A program made the position numbers and the translations under genes. Below, one piece after another: positions 46,567-55,867 of a DNA stretch of 64,000 nt. The DNA lies in NCBI RefSeq assembly GCF_900096895.1, contig NZ_FMYO01000006.1, positions 1-64,000 of the forward strand. Reading direction: 5' to 3'. The notes beneath the pieces are model-generated. The model had not been told where the DNA came from and ran no database searches. It was given only the letters and a program-made list of their open reading frames with translations. The DNA comes from Acinetobacter kookii. Its GTDB lineage: Bacteria > Pseudomonadota > Gammaproteobacteria > Pseudomonadales > Moraxellaceae. Position 1 is the stretch's first letter; every line of letters begins with the position of its first letter.

Positions 46567-48186
46567 ATGCAAAATAAGAAGCGCACCCCATTAGACGCGC
46601 AACAGTCCCATCTTTGGATTATTGGTGGTGGTATCGCAGGTATGGCTGCTGCTGCATTTGCAATCCGTGATGCCAAAGTCCCTGCCAAAAATATCCATAT
46701 TTTAGAAGAACTCGATATTTCAGGTGGTTCGATGGATGGTGGACATACACCGCATGCCGCGCAAGCTTGGGTAACACGTGGTGGGCGAATGCTGACCGAT
46801 GAAACTTATTTGTGCCTATGGGACTTATTTTCCAGTATTCCATCTTTGGAAAATCCAGACATTTCGGTGCGTGAAGAATGTCGTGAGTTTAATGAAAAAG
46901 TGCAAACCCACGCCAATGCACGGTTGATTGATGCCGAACATGTCATTGCGGATGCAGCAAAGCTTGGTCTGAATACGCTACATCGTGCACAGATGCTGCG
47001 CCTATTAGCTTCAAAAGAAGAAAAAATTGGCAGTCGCCGCATTGATGAGTTTTTTGATGAAACCTTTTTTGAAACCAATTTCTGGCGCATGTGGCGCACG
47101 ACTTTCGCTTTTCAAAAATGGCACAGTGCAGCAGAGTTAAGACGCTATTTCTTGCGTTTTATTCAAGAATTGCCACGCATTCATACCTTAGCGGGTGTGA
47201 AACGTACCAAGTACAACCAATATGACTCGATGATTCTGCCCCTACAGCGTTGGTTAGTCGCACAAGGCGTCGATGTGCGTTTTGGACACTATGTCACAGA
47301 TGCAGACTTCATTACCAATGCTGAAACTCAAGAACGCTACGCTTCACGCCTATATGTACAATTGCCTGAAGGCTCAGAGCAAATTAATCTGAAAGCCAAT
47401 GATTTAGCTATTTTCACTTTAGGCTCTATTACAGCAGACTCACGTTATGGCGGTAATCATGACGTGCCTGCCCTTATTCGTCATCGAGAAGATCATGGCT
47501 GGACGCTTTGGGAAACGCTGGCACAAAAAGCCCCAGACTTTGGCCGTCCAATGACTTTTTATGGCAATGTCGATGAACATAAGTGGGAGTCTTTCACTCT
47601 GACCATGAAAGATGACGTGCTACTTAAACGTATTATTGACTATACAGGCAATGAACCAGGCACAGGCGCACTCATGACTTGGTATGAGTCGGGTTGGCAT
47701 TTATCCATCGTGGTTCCTGCACAGCCACACTTTGCCGACTTACCTGAAGGTTTATATACCTTATGGGGCTACGGTTTCCAAATTGACCATATAGGCGATT
47801 ACATCAAAAAACCAATGTCCGAAGCCACGGGGCAAGAAATCCTAACAGAACTGATTAAACAGCTCGGTTTTGACGACATTTTAGATCATGTTTTGGCAAC
47901 GACGGATGTTACTACCGCCATGATGCCATACGCCTCTGCCCTATTCGCCTGCCGTAAACCGGGGGATCGTCCACAGGTAATTCCACAAGGCTCACAAAAC
48001 TTTGCTTTCCTTGGACAGTTTGTGGAAATTGAAGATGACGTGGTCTTTACTGTGGAATATTCAGTTCGTGGGGCGATGCTTGCCATTTATGAATTTTTTG
48101 GGGTGGAACGTGAAATCCCTGAAATTTACAACGGTCTACTTGATCCCAAAGTGGGTTTAAAAGCTTTAGAAACAGTGTTCCACTAA
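46567..48186 (+). CDS. ohyA: Oleate hydratase (MCRA family)
   Basis: It adds water to the cis-9 double bond of oleate to give 10-hydroxystearate, using FAD as a structural cofactor. The FAD site is LWIIGGGIAGMAAAAFAI, followed by the flavin loop ISGGSMDGG (usually GGSLDG) and WVTRGGRMLTDETYLCLWDL, a family hallmark. The C-terminal FLGQFVEIEDDVVFTVEYSV is also typical. The 539-residue length fits the shorter hydratase branch. AAAGGTG is before the ATG. It is alone between two IS5-family elements, suggesting acquisition by transfer; in other bacteria it protects against unsaturated fatty acids. Confidence 0.93.
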   Translation: MQNKKRTPLDAQQSHLWIIGGGIAGMAAAAFAIRDAKVPAKNIHILEELDISGGSMDGGHTPHAAQAWVTRGGRMLTDETYLCLWDLFSSIPSLENPDISVREECREFNEKVQTHANARLIDAEHVIADAAKLGLNTLHRAQMLRLLASKEEKIGSRRIDEFFDETFFETNFWRMWRTTFAFQKWHSAAELRRYFLRFIQELPRIHTLAGVKRTKYNQYDSMILPLQRWLVAQGVDVRFGHYVTDADFITNAETQERYASRLYVQLPEGSEQINLKANDLAIFTLGSITADSRYGGNHDVPALIRHREDHGWTLWETLAQKAPDFGRPMTFYGNVDEHKWESFTLTMKDDVLLKRIIDYTGNEPGTGALMTWYESGWHLSIVVPAQPHFADLPEGLYTLWGYGFQIDHIGDYIKKPMSEATGQEILTELIKQLGFDDILDHVLATTDVTTAMMPYASALFACRKPGDRPQVIPQGSQNFAFLGQFVEIEDDVVFTVEYSVRGAMLAIYEFFGVEREIPEIYNGLLDPKVGLKALETVFH

Positions 48187-48266
48187 GTTTTTAATATATA
48201 GCGATAAGAGCACCTTTATGTCGCCACTATTACATAGTTTAATTTAAGCAACGTTTGGATACACGA

Positions 48267-48360
48267 GTGTGGCAGGGATGCCACACGTTATCCATCATAA
48301 TAGGGATGTTATGTATGGGTAACAAAGGCTTTTGCTTTCTTTTGGCTTATCAAAAGTAAG
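48267..48360. repeat. Double hairpin after the oleate hydratase gene
   Basis: GTGTGGCA/TGCCACAC with loop GGGA (48267-48286) is followed by CTTTCTTTTG/CAAAAGTAAG with a 6-base loop (48335-48360, one mismatch). The second resembles the hairpin at 53750-53775, so it may belong to a dispersed repeat family. Confidence 0.45.
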
Positions 48361-48479
48361 GGTATTGCCTACACAAACACCTTTTATACTTTATTAAAAA
48401 GTTGAGGCGGTGTACGTACCTAATTTTAAATCACATAAACAGGAAAATTATATAAAACTTTATACGTCATTAGTAGACG

Positions 48480-49390
48480 TCTTTCATAAATCATTTTTCA
48501 CTCAACTCCAAGTTATAGATTCCAGTAATTAAACTGAATCTCAAACCCAGTCTTTTACCTCTATTTCGGTAACGTCCAGCAAGGATTTTAAAGGTCTTCA
48601 GGCGACCAAATACATGCTCGATCCCGATTCTTCTTTTGTTGATTTCCTGATTATAGATTTTGAGTTCAGGATCCAGTTTACAGCGTCTTTTGGCTTTTAA
48701 CGGCAATAGGCTATTAGGATACACAGCATAAATTCCCTGGTAGCCTTTATCTGCAAGGATAAAAGCTCCTGAAGGAATCTGCTTTAAATTACGTTTGAAT
48801 AGCTCAAAATCATGCACCGTACCGCGATCAGTGCATAAACTCAGAATTTGCTGAGTTTTATAATGGATGATGGCATGTACTGTACTTTAAAGGTATGCGT
48901 CTTTTTCTTGCCACTATAGCTTTTCTTCTGTTTTTTTAGGCCTTTGAATTGGAATTTCTGTGGCATCCACGATCACCACATTCCAGTCTATGCCTTCGCC
49001 TTCGGGCAAATTCTTCGGTAAATTAAACAGCTTGGACTGAATCAGGCAATCTTCAACATGACGTACAATTCTTGAGGCTGTGGGCTCTGAAATACCGTAA
49101 CTTGTAGCAATGTGAAATAAGGTTCGGTATTCCCGCCAATAGCTCAGACAGAGCAGAACCTGATCCTCCACACTTAACTTGGGTGGTCTGCCTTTAGCTG
49201 GAACATGCTTCTGCAATTGCTCAACCATTAAATAAAAGGTTGACCATGAGATGCCCGTATATCGCTTAAACTGTTTTTCAGAAAGCTTCTTTGAATCAAT
49301 GTATTTCATCCGCAGATTATGCACGAATGCTAAGAAAATTAGAGTACAAATATCAATCAAAAAGGTGCTCGTTTTTTGATTTATGAAAGA
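48480..49390 (-). mobile_element. Second IS5-type element, decayed
   Basis: CTTTCATAAATCA at 48481 recurs in reverse at 49377-49389, marking the likely ends of an element of about 910 bases. The transposase inside is broken. No target duplication is evident. Confidence 0.75.
48491..49360 (-). pseudogene. IS5-family transposase, disrupted by frameshifts
   Basis: Two fragments make one transposase. The N-terminal part (49360-48914) has a helix-turn-helix region and the first Asp in VIVDATEIPIQRP. The C-terminal part (48817-48491) has the second Asp in FILADKGYQGIY and Glu in RRIGIEHVFGRLKTF. Two lesions lie between them. After a run of seven A residues the expected KKQKKSYSGKKK continues one frame off, and a tandem GTACAGTACA (5-base duplication) shifts it again. 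The first could be programmed slippage, but the second should inactivate the enzyme. Confidence 0.85.
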
Positions 49391-49496
49391 GATCTATTTA
49401 CCTATTATCCAAACCTGTCTGAATTATTCTTATTTTGATTATTCCAATCCAAAATTTTATGTGGGTTATAATGTGGGACAAAAGCACAGGTAAGAA

Positions 49497-49525
49497 AAAA
49501 GCCCTTGCAAATACAAGGGCTTAAT
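49497..49525 (-). terminator. Terminator of tRNA-Ser
   Basis: AAGCCCTTG/CAAGGGCTT with a small loop, T run on the minus strand, just past the tRNA. Confidence 0.85.
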
Positions 49526-49533
49526 TCGAAATT

Positions 49534-49623
49534 TGGCGGAAGCGGTGAGATTCGAACTCACGGAGGACTCGCACCCTCGTCGGTTTTCAAGACCGGTGCA
49601 TTAAACCGCTCTGCCACGCTTCC
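49534..49623 (-). tRNA. tRNA-Ser (anticodon TGA)
   Basis: A 90-base class II tRNA on the minus strand. Acceptor GGAAGCG/CGCTTCC, anticodon loop CTTGAAA (TGA), a long variable arm and T arm GAGTTCGAATCTC are visible, with CCA encoded. It reads TCA codons. Confidence 0.96.
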
Positions 49624-49720
49624 ATGTGCGCCATAATACGGATGTTTTTAAAAACTGACAAGTAAAAATTACAACCAAACCATTCAAATGAATATTGTTT
49701 CACCAAATGAACTTTAAAAA

Positions 49721-51754
49721 TTATAATTTAGCTGCCAATTCAGCACCTTCACGAATTGCACGCTTTGCGTCAAGCTCTGCCGCCAGTTTTGCACCGCCAA
49801 TAATATGGTAATTTGCCAGGGTAAATTCATCTTCAGTTGGCATAATCTCCTTCACTGACTCCTGCCCTGCACACACCACTACGGTATCCACACGTAACAG
49901 CTGGTCATAGCCATTGGTTTTAATCCATAAGCCCTCATCTGTAATGGATTGATATTGCACTCCGCGCAGCATTTTTACTGCATGCTTTTTCAATTGTGCA
50001 CGATGTACCCAACCTGTGGTCTTGCCTAATCCAATCCCCAGCGGTGTCGTTTTGCGTTGCAAGAGATAAATTTCACGTACCGGATGAGCCACTTCAGCAG
50101 CTTGCAGGCCACCTTCAGAAATATAATTCGGATTAGGGTCAATGCCCCACTCCCGCTGCCAGTCCGCCAAGGGTTGCGGCTGTGGCTGATGTTCAGGCTT
50201 TAATAAAAACTCGGACACATCAAAACCAATACCACCGGCACCAATCACCGCCACCCGATTGCCAACAGCAGCTCCACGTAATACTTCTGCATAAGACAAC
50301 ACTTGCGGTGCCTGACTGCCTGCTATTTTTAATGCACGAGGGATTACTCCCGTTGCCACCACAACTTCATCAAAACCCTCACGTTCCAGTTGTTCACGGT
50401 TGACTCTGGTATTTAAGCGCAGTTCTACACCAGTTCTTTCAATCTGAACTTTAAAATAACGGATGGTTTCATGAAACTCTTCTTTACCCGGTACCACTTT
50501 GGCCAGATTGAATTGCCCGCCCACTTCATGGCTTGCTTCAAATAATGTGACTTTATGACCACGACTGGCAGCCACTGTTGCAGCCGACATGCCTGCCACA
50601 CCACCACCGACAACGGCGATTTTTTTCGGTGCTTTGGTTTTTACATACACCAGTTCTGTTTCATAAGCCGCGCGTGGATTGACCAGACAGGTTGCACGCT
50701 TATTTTTAAAGGTGTGGTCCAGGCAAGCCTGATTACAGGCAATACAGGTATTGATTTCATCTACCCGATTGGTGGCAGTTTTGCTGACCCAGAAGGCATC
50801 TGCCAACAATGGTCGTGCCATCTGCACCATATCTGCTTTTCCAGCCGCCAAAATTTCTTCGGCCGTTTCAGGCATGTTAATCCGGTTGGAGGCAATCACA
50901 GGAATAGCCACATGCTTTTTCACTTCGGCCGTATAGTCAGCAAACGCTGCACGTGGCACTGAAGTGACAATGGTCGGAATACGGGCTTCATGCCAGCCAA
51001 TTCCGGTATTCAGCAAGGTAACTCCGGATTTTTCCAAAGCCTGTGCCACCGTAATCACTTCCTGCATGGTGTTGCCATCATGTACTAAATCGAGCATGGA
51101 CAAACGGAAACAGATAATAAATTTTTCACCGACTTTTTCACGAATAGCTTTAACAATCTCTATGGCAAAACGCATGCGGTTTTCAATGTCGCCACCCCAG
51201 CGGTCGGTACGCTGATTGACATGACGGCTTAAAAACTGATTCAGCAAATAGCCTTCAGAACCCATAACTTCCACGCCATCATAGCCGGCTTTTTTGGCAA
51301 TGCTAGCCGTGTGTGCATAATCTTCGATGGTCTCTAAAATCTGCTTTTCACTCATTTGACGCGGTTTAAATGGTGAAATTGGAGATTTAATCGGGCTGGC
51401 AGAAACCACAAAAGGCTGATAGCCATAACGGCCCGAATGCAAAATCTGCATCAAGATTTTTGCACCATGCTTATGTACGGCATGCGTCACCAAACGATGT
51501 GGCGCCACATCCGCCAAATTATTCATGGTACCGCCCGCCGGAAGCAACCAACCCTGACGGTTCGGTGAAATTCCCCCGGTAATAATCAGCCCTACGCCAC
51601 CTTTTGCCCGTTCGCCAAAATATGCGGCCAATTTAGGATAATTATAAAAACGGTCTTCCAGACCGGTATGCATGGAACCCATCACGACACGGTTTTTAAT
51701 GGTCGTAAAGCCCAAATGCAGCGGTTTTAATATATTTGCATAGCGAGTTGTCAT
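49721..51754 (-). CDS. fadH: 2,4-dienoyl-CoA reductase (NADPH)
   Basis: FadH reduces 2,4-dienoyl-CoA during beta-oxidation of unsaturated fatty acids. Residues 1-370 are an old-yellow-enzyme FMN barrel (PLHLGFTTIKNRVVMGSMHT, GGVGLIITGGISP). A 4Fe-4S Cys cluster follows (CIACNQACLDH then RATCLVNPRA). The C-terminal half binds FAD and NADPH (KIAVVGGGVAGMSAATVAAS, RVAVIGAGGIGFDVSEFLL). The ATG at 51754 follows AGGAT and gives 677 residues, the usual size. An in-frame upstream start is rejected. It could cooperate with fatty-acid use suggested by the nearby oleate hydratase. Confidence 0.95.
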   Translation of the reverse strand: MTTRYANILKPLHLGFTTIKNRVVMGSMHTGLEDRFYNYPKLAAYFGERAKGGVGLIITGGISPNRQGWLLPAGGTMNNLADVAPHRLVTHAVHKHGAKILMQILHSGRYGYQPFVVSASPIKSPISPFKPRQMSEKQILETIEDYAHTASIAKKAGYDGVEVMGSEGYLLNQFLSRHVNQRTDRWGGDIENRMRFAIEIVKAIREKVGEKFIICFRLSMLDLVHDGNTMQEVITVAQALEKSGVTLLNTGIGWHEARIPTIVTSVPRAAFADYTAEVKKHVAIPVIASNRINMPETAEEILAAGKADMVQMARPLLADAFWVSKTATNRVDEINTCIACNQACLDHTFKNKRATCLVNPRAAYETELVYVKTKAPKKIAVVGGGVAGMSAATVAASRGHKVTLFEASHEVGGQFNLAKVVPGKEEFHETIRYFKVQIERTGVELRLNTRVNREQLEREGFDEVVVATGVIPRALKIAGSQAPQVLSYAEVLRGAAVGNRVAVIGAGGIGFDVSEFLLKPEHQPQPQPLADWQREWGIDPNPNYISEGGLQAAEVAHPVREIYLLQRKTTPLGIGLGKTTGWVHRAQLKKHAVKMLRGVQYQSITDEGLWIKTNGYDQLLRVDTVVVCAGQESVKEIMPTEDEFTLANYHIIGGAKLAAELDAKRAIREGAELAAKL

Positions 51755-51868
51755 GATGGATCCTTTATATATTGGCTTTGCAACTTGTTGCATATTACTT
51801 TACCTATTTTTATTCTTTTGTTTATGACTTGTTTTACACATTGTCTGACGAAACAGTCAATTTTTCAT

Positions 51869-51896
51869 AAAAAAAGCGCAGTCTAAGCACTGCGCC
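51869..51896 (-). terminator. Terminator after dld
   Basis: GCGCAGT/ACTGCGC with a 6-base loop and a long T run on the minus strand. Confidence 0.88.
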
Positions 51897-51935
51897 TGAG
51901 ATAGAACCCGTTATTTTTTATTATAATTCAGTTTT

Positions 51936-53645
51936 TTAATTTGTTTCTTGATTCCAGTATTTCAATTTTGAAGTATGACCAATTCCCACATTAAAGCTAT
52001 TGGTCGGGTCCAGTTTTTGATAATGCTTTTTGAGCGCAGGCTTGGCCACATATAAATGCCCGACATTATGTTCTGCGGGATATTCAGCCCCACGTGCATC
52101 CAGTAAACTCCACATCTGATGTTCTATTGCCAAAGGATCTACGCCTTTTTTCACAATATAGTCCTGATGGAACACATGACATAAAAAATGACCGTAATAC
52201 AGTTTATGAATAATCAGCTCATCCATTTCTTTCGGCAAAGTTTCTACCCATTCACGGTCATTACGGCGTAAGGCAATGTCCAGCGCAACAATATCTTCCA
52301 CTTCTGAACGATGGGTGTCGCGATAACGAATGGCAGCTCCGGCTACGGCAAAACGGTGTAGAAAGGCTTTGCGTCCTTCTTCTTCGGTACACAGGAAATA
52401 ATTTCCAGTGGTGTTAGCTGAAAAATAGTGCTGTAAAAACTGCTGCACCTGTTCTACATCCTGATTTTCGATGCGCAGCACCAGATGATGCTCATACAAA
52501 TCTCGGAACTCATTCATGCGTTTCGGTAAATGCGACGGTAAAAATTTGCTCAACATTTGTAGGACTTTATCAGACAGCCCTTTCATGCCGATTTTTTCCA
52601 GGTAGCCATCGACCTTATCTTTCATGGCAAAAGCCGCTGGCACTTTGGCGGTCCCGAATTTTTCAATGAACATGAAAGTGTCTTTGCCATATTCCGCGCC
52701 AATATCGTAAGCCACCCGGTGAATATATTCGCCTGCAATTGGCAAACGCGGCAAATCGGTAAGTAGAAAACGGCGGATTGCGGTTAAATCTTGCTGGGTA
52801 TTGGTGCCGACATAAAACACCTGACTGGGAATTTTTTCAAATGTATCCAAACGTACCGCAAACACGCAGACTTTTCCTGCCGAACCGGATGCTTCATACA
52901 AGCGCGATGGATCGGCATTAAAACGCGCCGGCGTGTTCTCATCGACCTGAGTCACGTCATGGGCATAGCGATGATCCGAAGCACAGCAGTGCTGATCATT
53001 TTCAATATCCGTCAATTGATATTGCTGATTTTCCAGATTAGATAAAATTTCTTCTGGTGTTGAACCGAGCTGGATGCCCAGATGGTTGACCAGTTCCAGT
53101 TGCCCCGATTCATTTACTCGGGCATACAGGGCCAGTTCGGTATAGGCAGGTCCACGGCGAACCAGTGCACCACCGGAGTTATTGCAGACTCCACCCAAGA
53201 CCGATGCACCGATACAGGAGGAACCAATCACGGAATGCGGCTCGCGATTAAACACTGCCAGTTCTTTTTCCAGTTTGTCCAGTGTTGCACCGGGCAAACA
53301 AACTACTTGTTTCGCATCATTAATCACTTGAATGCCAACCAAGCGTCGAGTGTTGATCAGAATCACCGGACGGTCATAATCATCGCCAAAAGGAGTTGAA
53401 CCACCGGTGAGTCCGGTATTGGCAGCCTGCATAATCACAATACAGTCCGCATCCACCGCAGCCTGCAAGACTTGCCACTGTTCCAGCAATGAACCCGGGA
53501 CAACTACAGCCAGCACTTGACCGGAACCGTAACGACGACCTTGACGGTATAATCGTGTGTCATTGTCATCTGTTAATACATGTTGCTTGCCGACAATGTG
53601 GATGAGTTTTTGAATGGTTTGCTGTGCATCTAAATTGGATGGCAT
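51936..53645 (-). CDS. dld: D-lactate dehydrogenase, quinone-dependent
   Basis: Dld oxidises D-lactate to pyruvate and passes electrons to quinone at the inner membrane. The FAD domain has CIVIMQAANTGLTGGSTPFG and SVIGSSCIGASVLGGVCNNS, followed by the long membrane-binding insertion. The 569-residue length matches E. coli Dld. It is the last gene of the lactate cluster, separated from lldD by 292 bases that hold a hairpin, so it may be partly independent. Confidence 0.95.
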   Translation of the reverse strand: MPSNLDAQQTIQKLIHIVGKQHVLTDDNDTRLYRQGRRYGSGQVLAVVVPGSLLEQWQVLQAAVDADCIVIMQAANTGLTGGSTPFGDDYDRPVILINTRRLVGIQVINDAKQVVCLPGATLDKLEKELAVFNREPHSVIGSSCIGASVLGGVCNNSGGALVRRGPAYTELALYARVNESGQLELVNHLGIQLGSTPEEILSNLENQQYQLTDIENDQHCCASDHRYAHDVTQVDENTPARFNADPSRLYEASGSAGKVCVFAVRLDTFEKIPSQVFYVGTNTQQDLTAIRRFLLTDLPRLPIAGEYIHRVAYDIGAEYGKDTFMFIEKFGTAKVPAAFAMKDKVDGYLEKIGMKGLSDKVLQMLSKFLPSHLPKRMNEFRDLYEHHLVLRIENQDVEQVQQFLQHYFSANTTGNYFLCTEEEGRKAFLHRFAVAGAAIRYRDTHRSEVEDIVALDIALRRNDREWVETLPKEMDELIIHKLYYGHFLCHVFHQDYIVKKGVDPLAIEHQMWSLLDARGAEYPAEHNVGHLYVAKPALKKHYQKLDPTNSFNVGIGHTSKLKYWNQETN

Positions 53646-53937
53646 TTGTCATATCCTATTGATGAATTGTCGCGCTTAATCAACACGGTATTCATTACTG
53701 CGGAGTCTTTCCAATATTATTTATATTCAGGAATTAACCTTCGGTTCGACCTACTTTTCTTTCGGGAAAAGTAGGCAAAACCATTGTCATCCGCAAAACT
53801 CGTCATATTCCGTCAAATCTTTATTTTCATCGCAGAAACATGATGTTAAGTATAAAGTCCTGCCTCAAACAGTTGCGGATGACGTTTACGCGTATCAAAT
53901 TCAAGCTTTGACTAAATTTAATATTCAAAATTATTAT
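53646..53937. other. Spacer between lldD and dld with a strong hairpin
   Basis: The only structured element is CCTACTTTTC/GAAAAGTAGG with loop TTTCGG at 53750-53775. No open frame with a ribosome-binding site is seen. The hairpin could end or stabilise the lldPRD message, or be a copy of a dispersed repeat also seen at 48335-48360. Confidence 0.55.
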
Positions 53938-55089
53938 TTAAGCCAACTCTTTCTCCAACTTCACCAAACAATCCGAAGTAATATCGGCGATGGTTTTGGC
54001 ACCGGTCAGCGTCATTGCCACGCGCATTTCCTTATCAATCAATTCGAGCAGATTGGAAACACCCTCACCACCGGCAGCGCCCAGTGCATAGACAAAGGCA
54101 CGACCCAACATACAGGTATCGGCACCTAAAGCCAGCATACGCACCACATCCAGACCATTACGGATACCAGAATCGGCTAGAATTTTGATGTCGCCTTTAA
54201 CTGCATCGGCAATCGGTGGAAGCGCACGCGCGGAAGACAAGACTCCATCCAGCTGACGGCCACCGTGATTCGACACCACAATACCATCTGCACCGAAACG
54301 TACTGCATCCTTGGCATCTTCAGGATCTAAAATACCCTTGATCACCATTGGACCATCCCAGAACTCACGAATCCACTCCAGATCCTTCCATGAAATAGAG
54401 GGATCAAAATTAGAGCCTAACCAGCCAATATAATCCTCAAGACCCGTTGGTTTGCCCAAGTATTTGGAAATATTGCCCAGATCATGCGGACGGCCCATCA
54501 AGCCCACATTCCAGGCCCAATGCGGATGGAAACAGGATTGCATATAACGGCGCATTGCCGCATTTGGCCCGCTCATACCCGAGTGGGCATCACGGTAACG
54601 CGCGCCCGGCACAGGCATATCTACTGTAAATACCAAGGTAGAACAACCTGCCGCTTTGGCACGTTCCAGGGCATTTTTCATAAAGCCGCGGTCACGCAGT
54701 ACATACAACTGGAACCACATTGGACGCTGAATTGCTGGCGCCACTTCTTCAATCGGACAGACTGACACGGTCGATAGCGTAAAAGGAATGCCTTTTTTAT
54801 CTGCCGCCACTGCCGCCTGAACTTCCCCGCGACGTGCATACATACCGGTTAAACCGACTGGCGACAATGCCACCGGCATCGACAAGGTTTCATCAAACAG
54901 TTTGGTTTCCAAACTTAACTGCGACATGTCATTCAGTACACGTTGTCTCAACGCAATTTTTGATAAATCTTCCACATTACGCTTTAGTGTATATTCCGCG
55001 TATGCGCCACCATCAATATAGTGAAAAAGAAAAGGGGGCAACCGGCGTTTCGCAGCTTCACGATAATCATTCGCAGAAGAAATAATCAT
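53938..55089 (-). CDS. lldD: L-lactate dehydrogenase (FMN, quinone-dependent)
   Basis: LldD oxidises L-lactate to pyruvate at the inner membrane. It is an alpha-hydroxyacid oxidase family TIM barrel. Active-site marks are [55 protein letters not shown] and the His/Arg in [12 protein letters not shown]. The 383-residue length is normal. The start lies two bases after the lldR stop, with AGGAT overlapping the end of lldR, so translation is coupled. Confidence 0.97.
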   Translation of the reverse strand: MIISSANDYREAAKRRLPPFLFHYIDGGAYAEYTLKRNVEDLSKIALRQRVLNDMSQLSLETKLFDETLSMPVALSPVGLTGMYARRGEVQAAVAADKKGIPFTLSTVSVCPIEEVAPAIQRPMWFQLYVLRDRGFMKNALERAKAAGCSTLVFTVDMPVPGARYRDAHSGMSGPNAAMRRYMQSCFHPHWAWNVGLMGRPHDLGNISKYLGKPTGLEDYIGWLGSNFDPSISWKDLEWIREFWDGPMVIKGILDPEDAKDAVRFGADGIVVSNHGGRQLDGVLSSARALPPIADAVKGDIKILADSGIRNGLDVVRMLALGADTCMLGRAFVYALGAAGGEGVSNLLELIDKEMRVAMTLTGAKTIADITSDCLVKLEKELA

Positions 55090-55091
55090 GC

Positions 55092-55841
55092 TTATATCCT
55101 GTTTAATCTACTGGCACGCTGGCGACGAGCTTCTTCTTCATCAATCAAGCGTACCTGTTGTACTACAAACTCAATGTGTCCACAGACTGCACTGCGTGCA
55201 GCATCAGGATCACGACGTTCAATTGCATCCATCACCTGAAAGTGCTGATCATGCAATTGATCAAAACGGTGCGATTCGCTATAGACTTTGCGTCGGCCCA
55301 AAACCACGTTGTATTTCAACAGGTCAAACAGGCTGCGCATCATCTGTATTAACACTAAATTATGTGAGGCTTCGGCAATGGCTAAATGGAACTCGGCATC
55401 CGCTTTAGACGCCTGATCATCATCCCCAATAGATTGATAATGGGCAATCCGATCGTAACAGCGGCGAATATTTTCCAGGTCTGCTGCTGTTGCACGCTGA
55501 GCGGCATACCAGGCCGTTCCGCCCTCCAAAACGCTACGGGCTTCCTGTACATCAAACCGGTAAGCCGGGTCCTGATCGATCAGATTGCTTAAAGGTTCTA
55601 CAATTTGATGATTGGTCCATGCACTCGGCAGCAGCTGCAAAAAGGTGCCAGACCCAGCCTTGCTCAGTAACATGCCCGTACTGGCCAGATGCTGAATGGC
55701 TTCACGCAGCGATGAACGCGACACCCCGAGCTGTTCACATAATTTACGTTCTGCAGGCAAACGGTCTCCAACCTGCATATTGCTCTGTTCAATCAACATA
55801 CGGAGCTGCTGTACGGCTTGGTCGGAAACTTTCATCTGCAT
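55092..55841 (-). CDS. lldR: Lactate-responsive GntR/FadR-family regulator
   Basis: LldR represses or activates the lld genes depending on L-lactate. The N-terminal winged HTH has [20 protein letters not shown] then [14 protein letters not shown]. The C-terminal FCD domain has [18 protein letters not shown] and [20 protein letters not shown] with His ligands for a metal. The 249-residue length fits. Its position between lldP and lldD, and TTGGTNNNACCAA palindromes upstream of lldP, support the assignment. Confidence 0.94.
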   Translation of the reverse strand: MQMKVSDQAVQQLRMLIEQSNMQVGDRLPAERKLCEQLGVSRSSLREAIQHLASTGMLLSKAGSGTFLQLLPSAWTNHQIVEPLSNLIDQDPAYRFDVQEARSVLEGGTAWYAAQRATAADLENIRRCYDRIAHYQSIGDDDQASKADAEFHLAIAEASHNLVLIQMMRSLFDLLKYNVVLGRRKVYSESHRFDQLHDQHFQVMDAIERRDPDAARSAVCGHIEFVVQQVRLIDEEEARRQRASRLNRI

Positions 55842-55867
55842 TTCTCTACTCTTGCATCAATTCCAGT

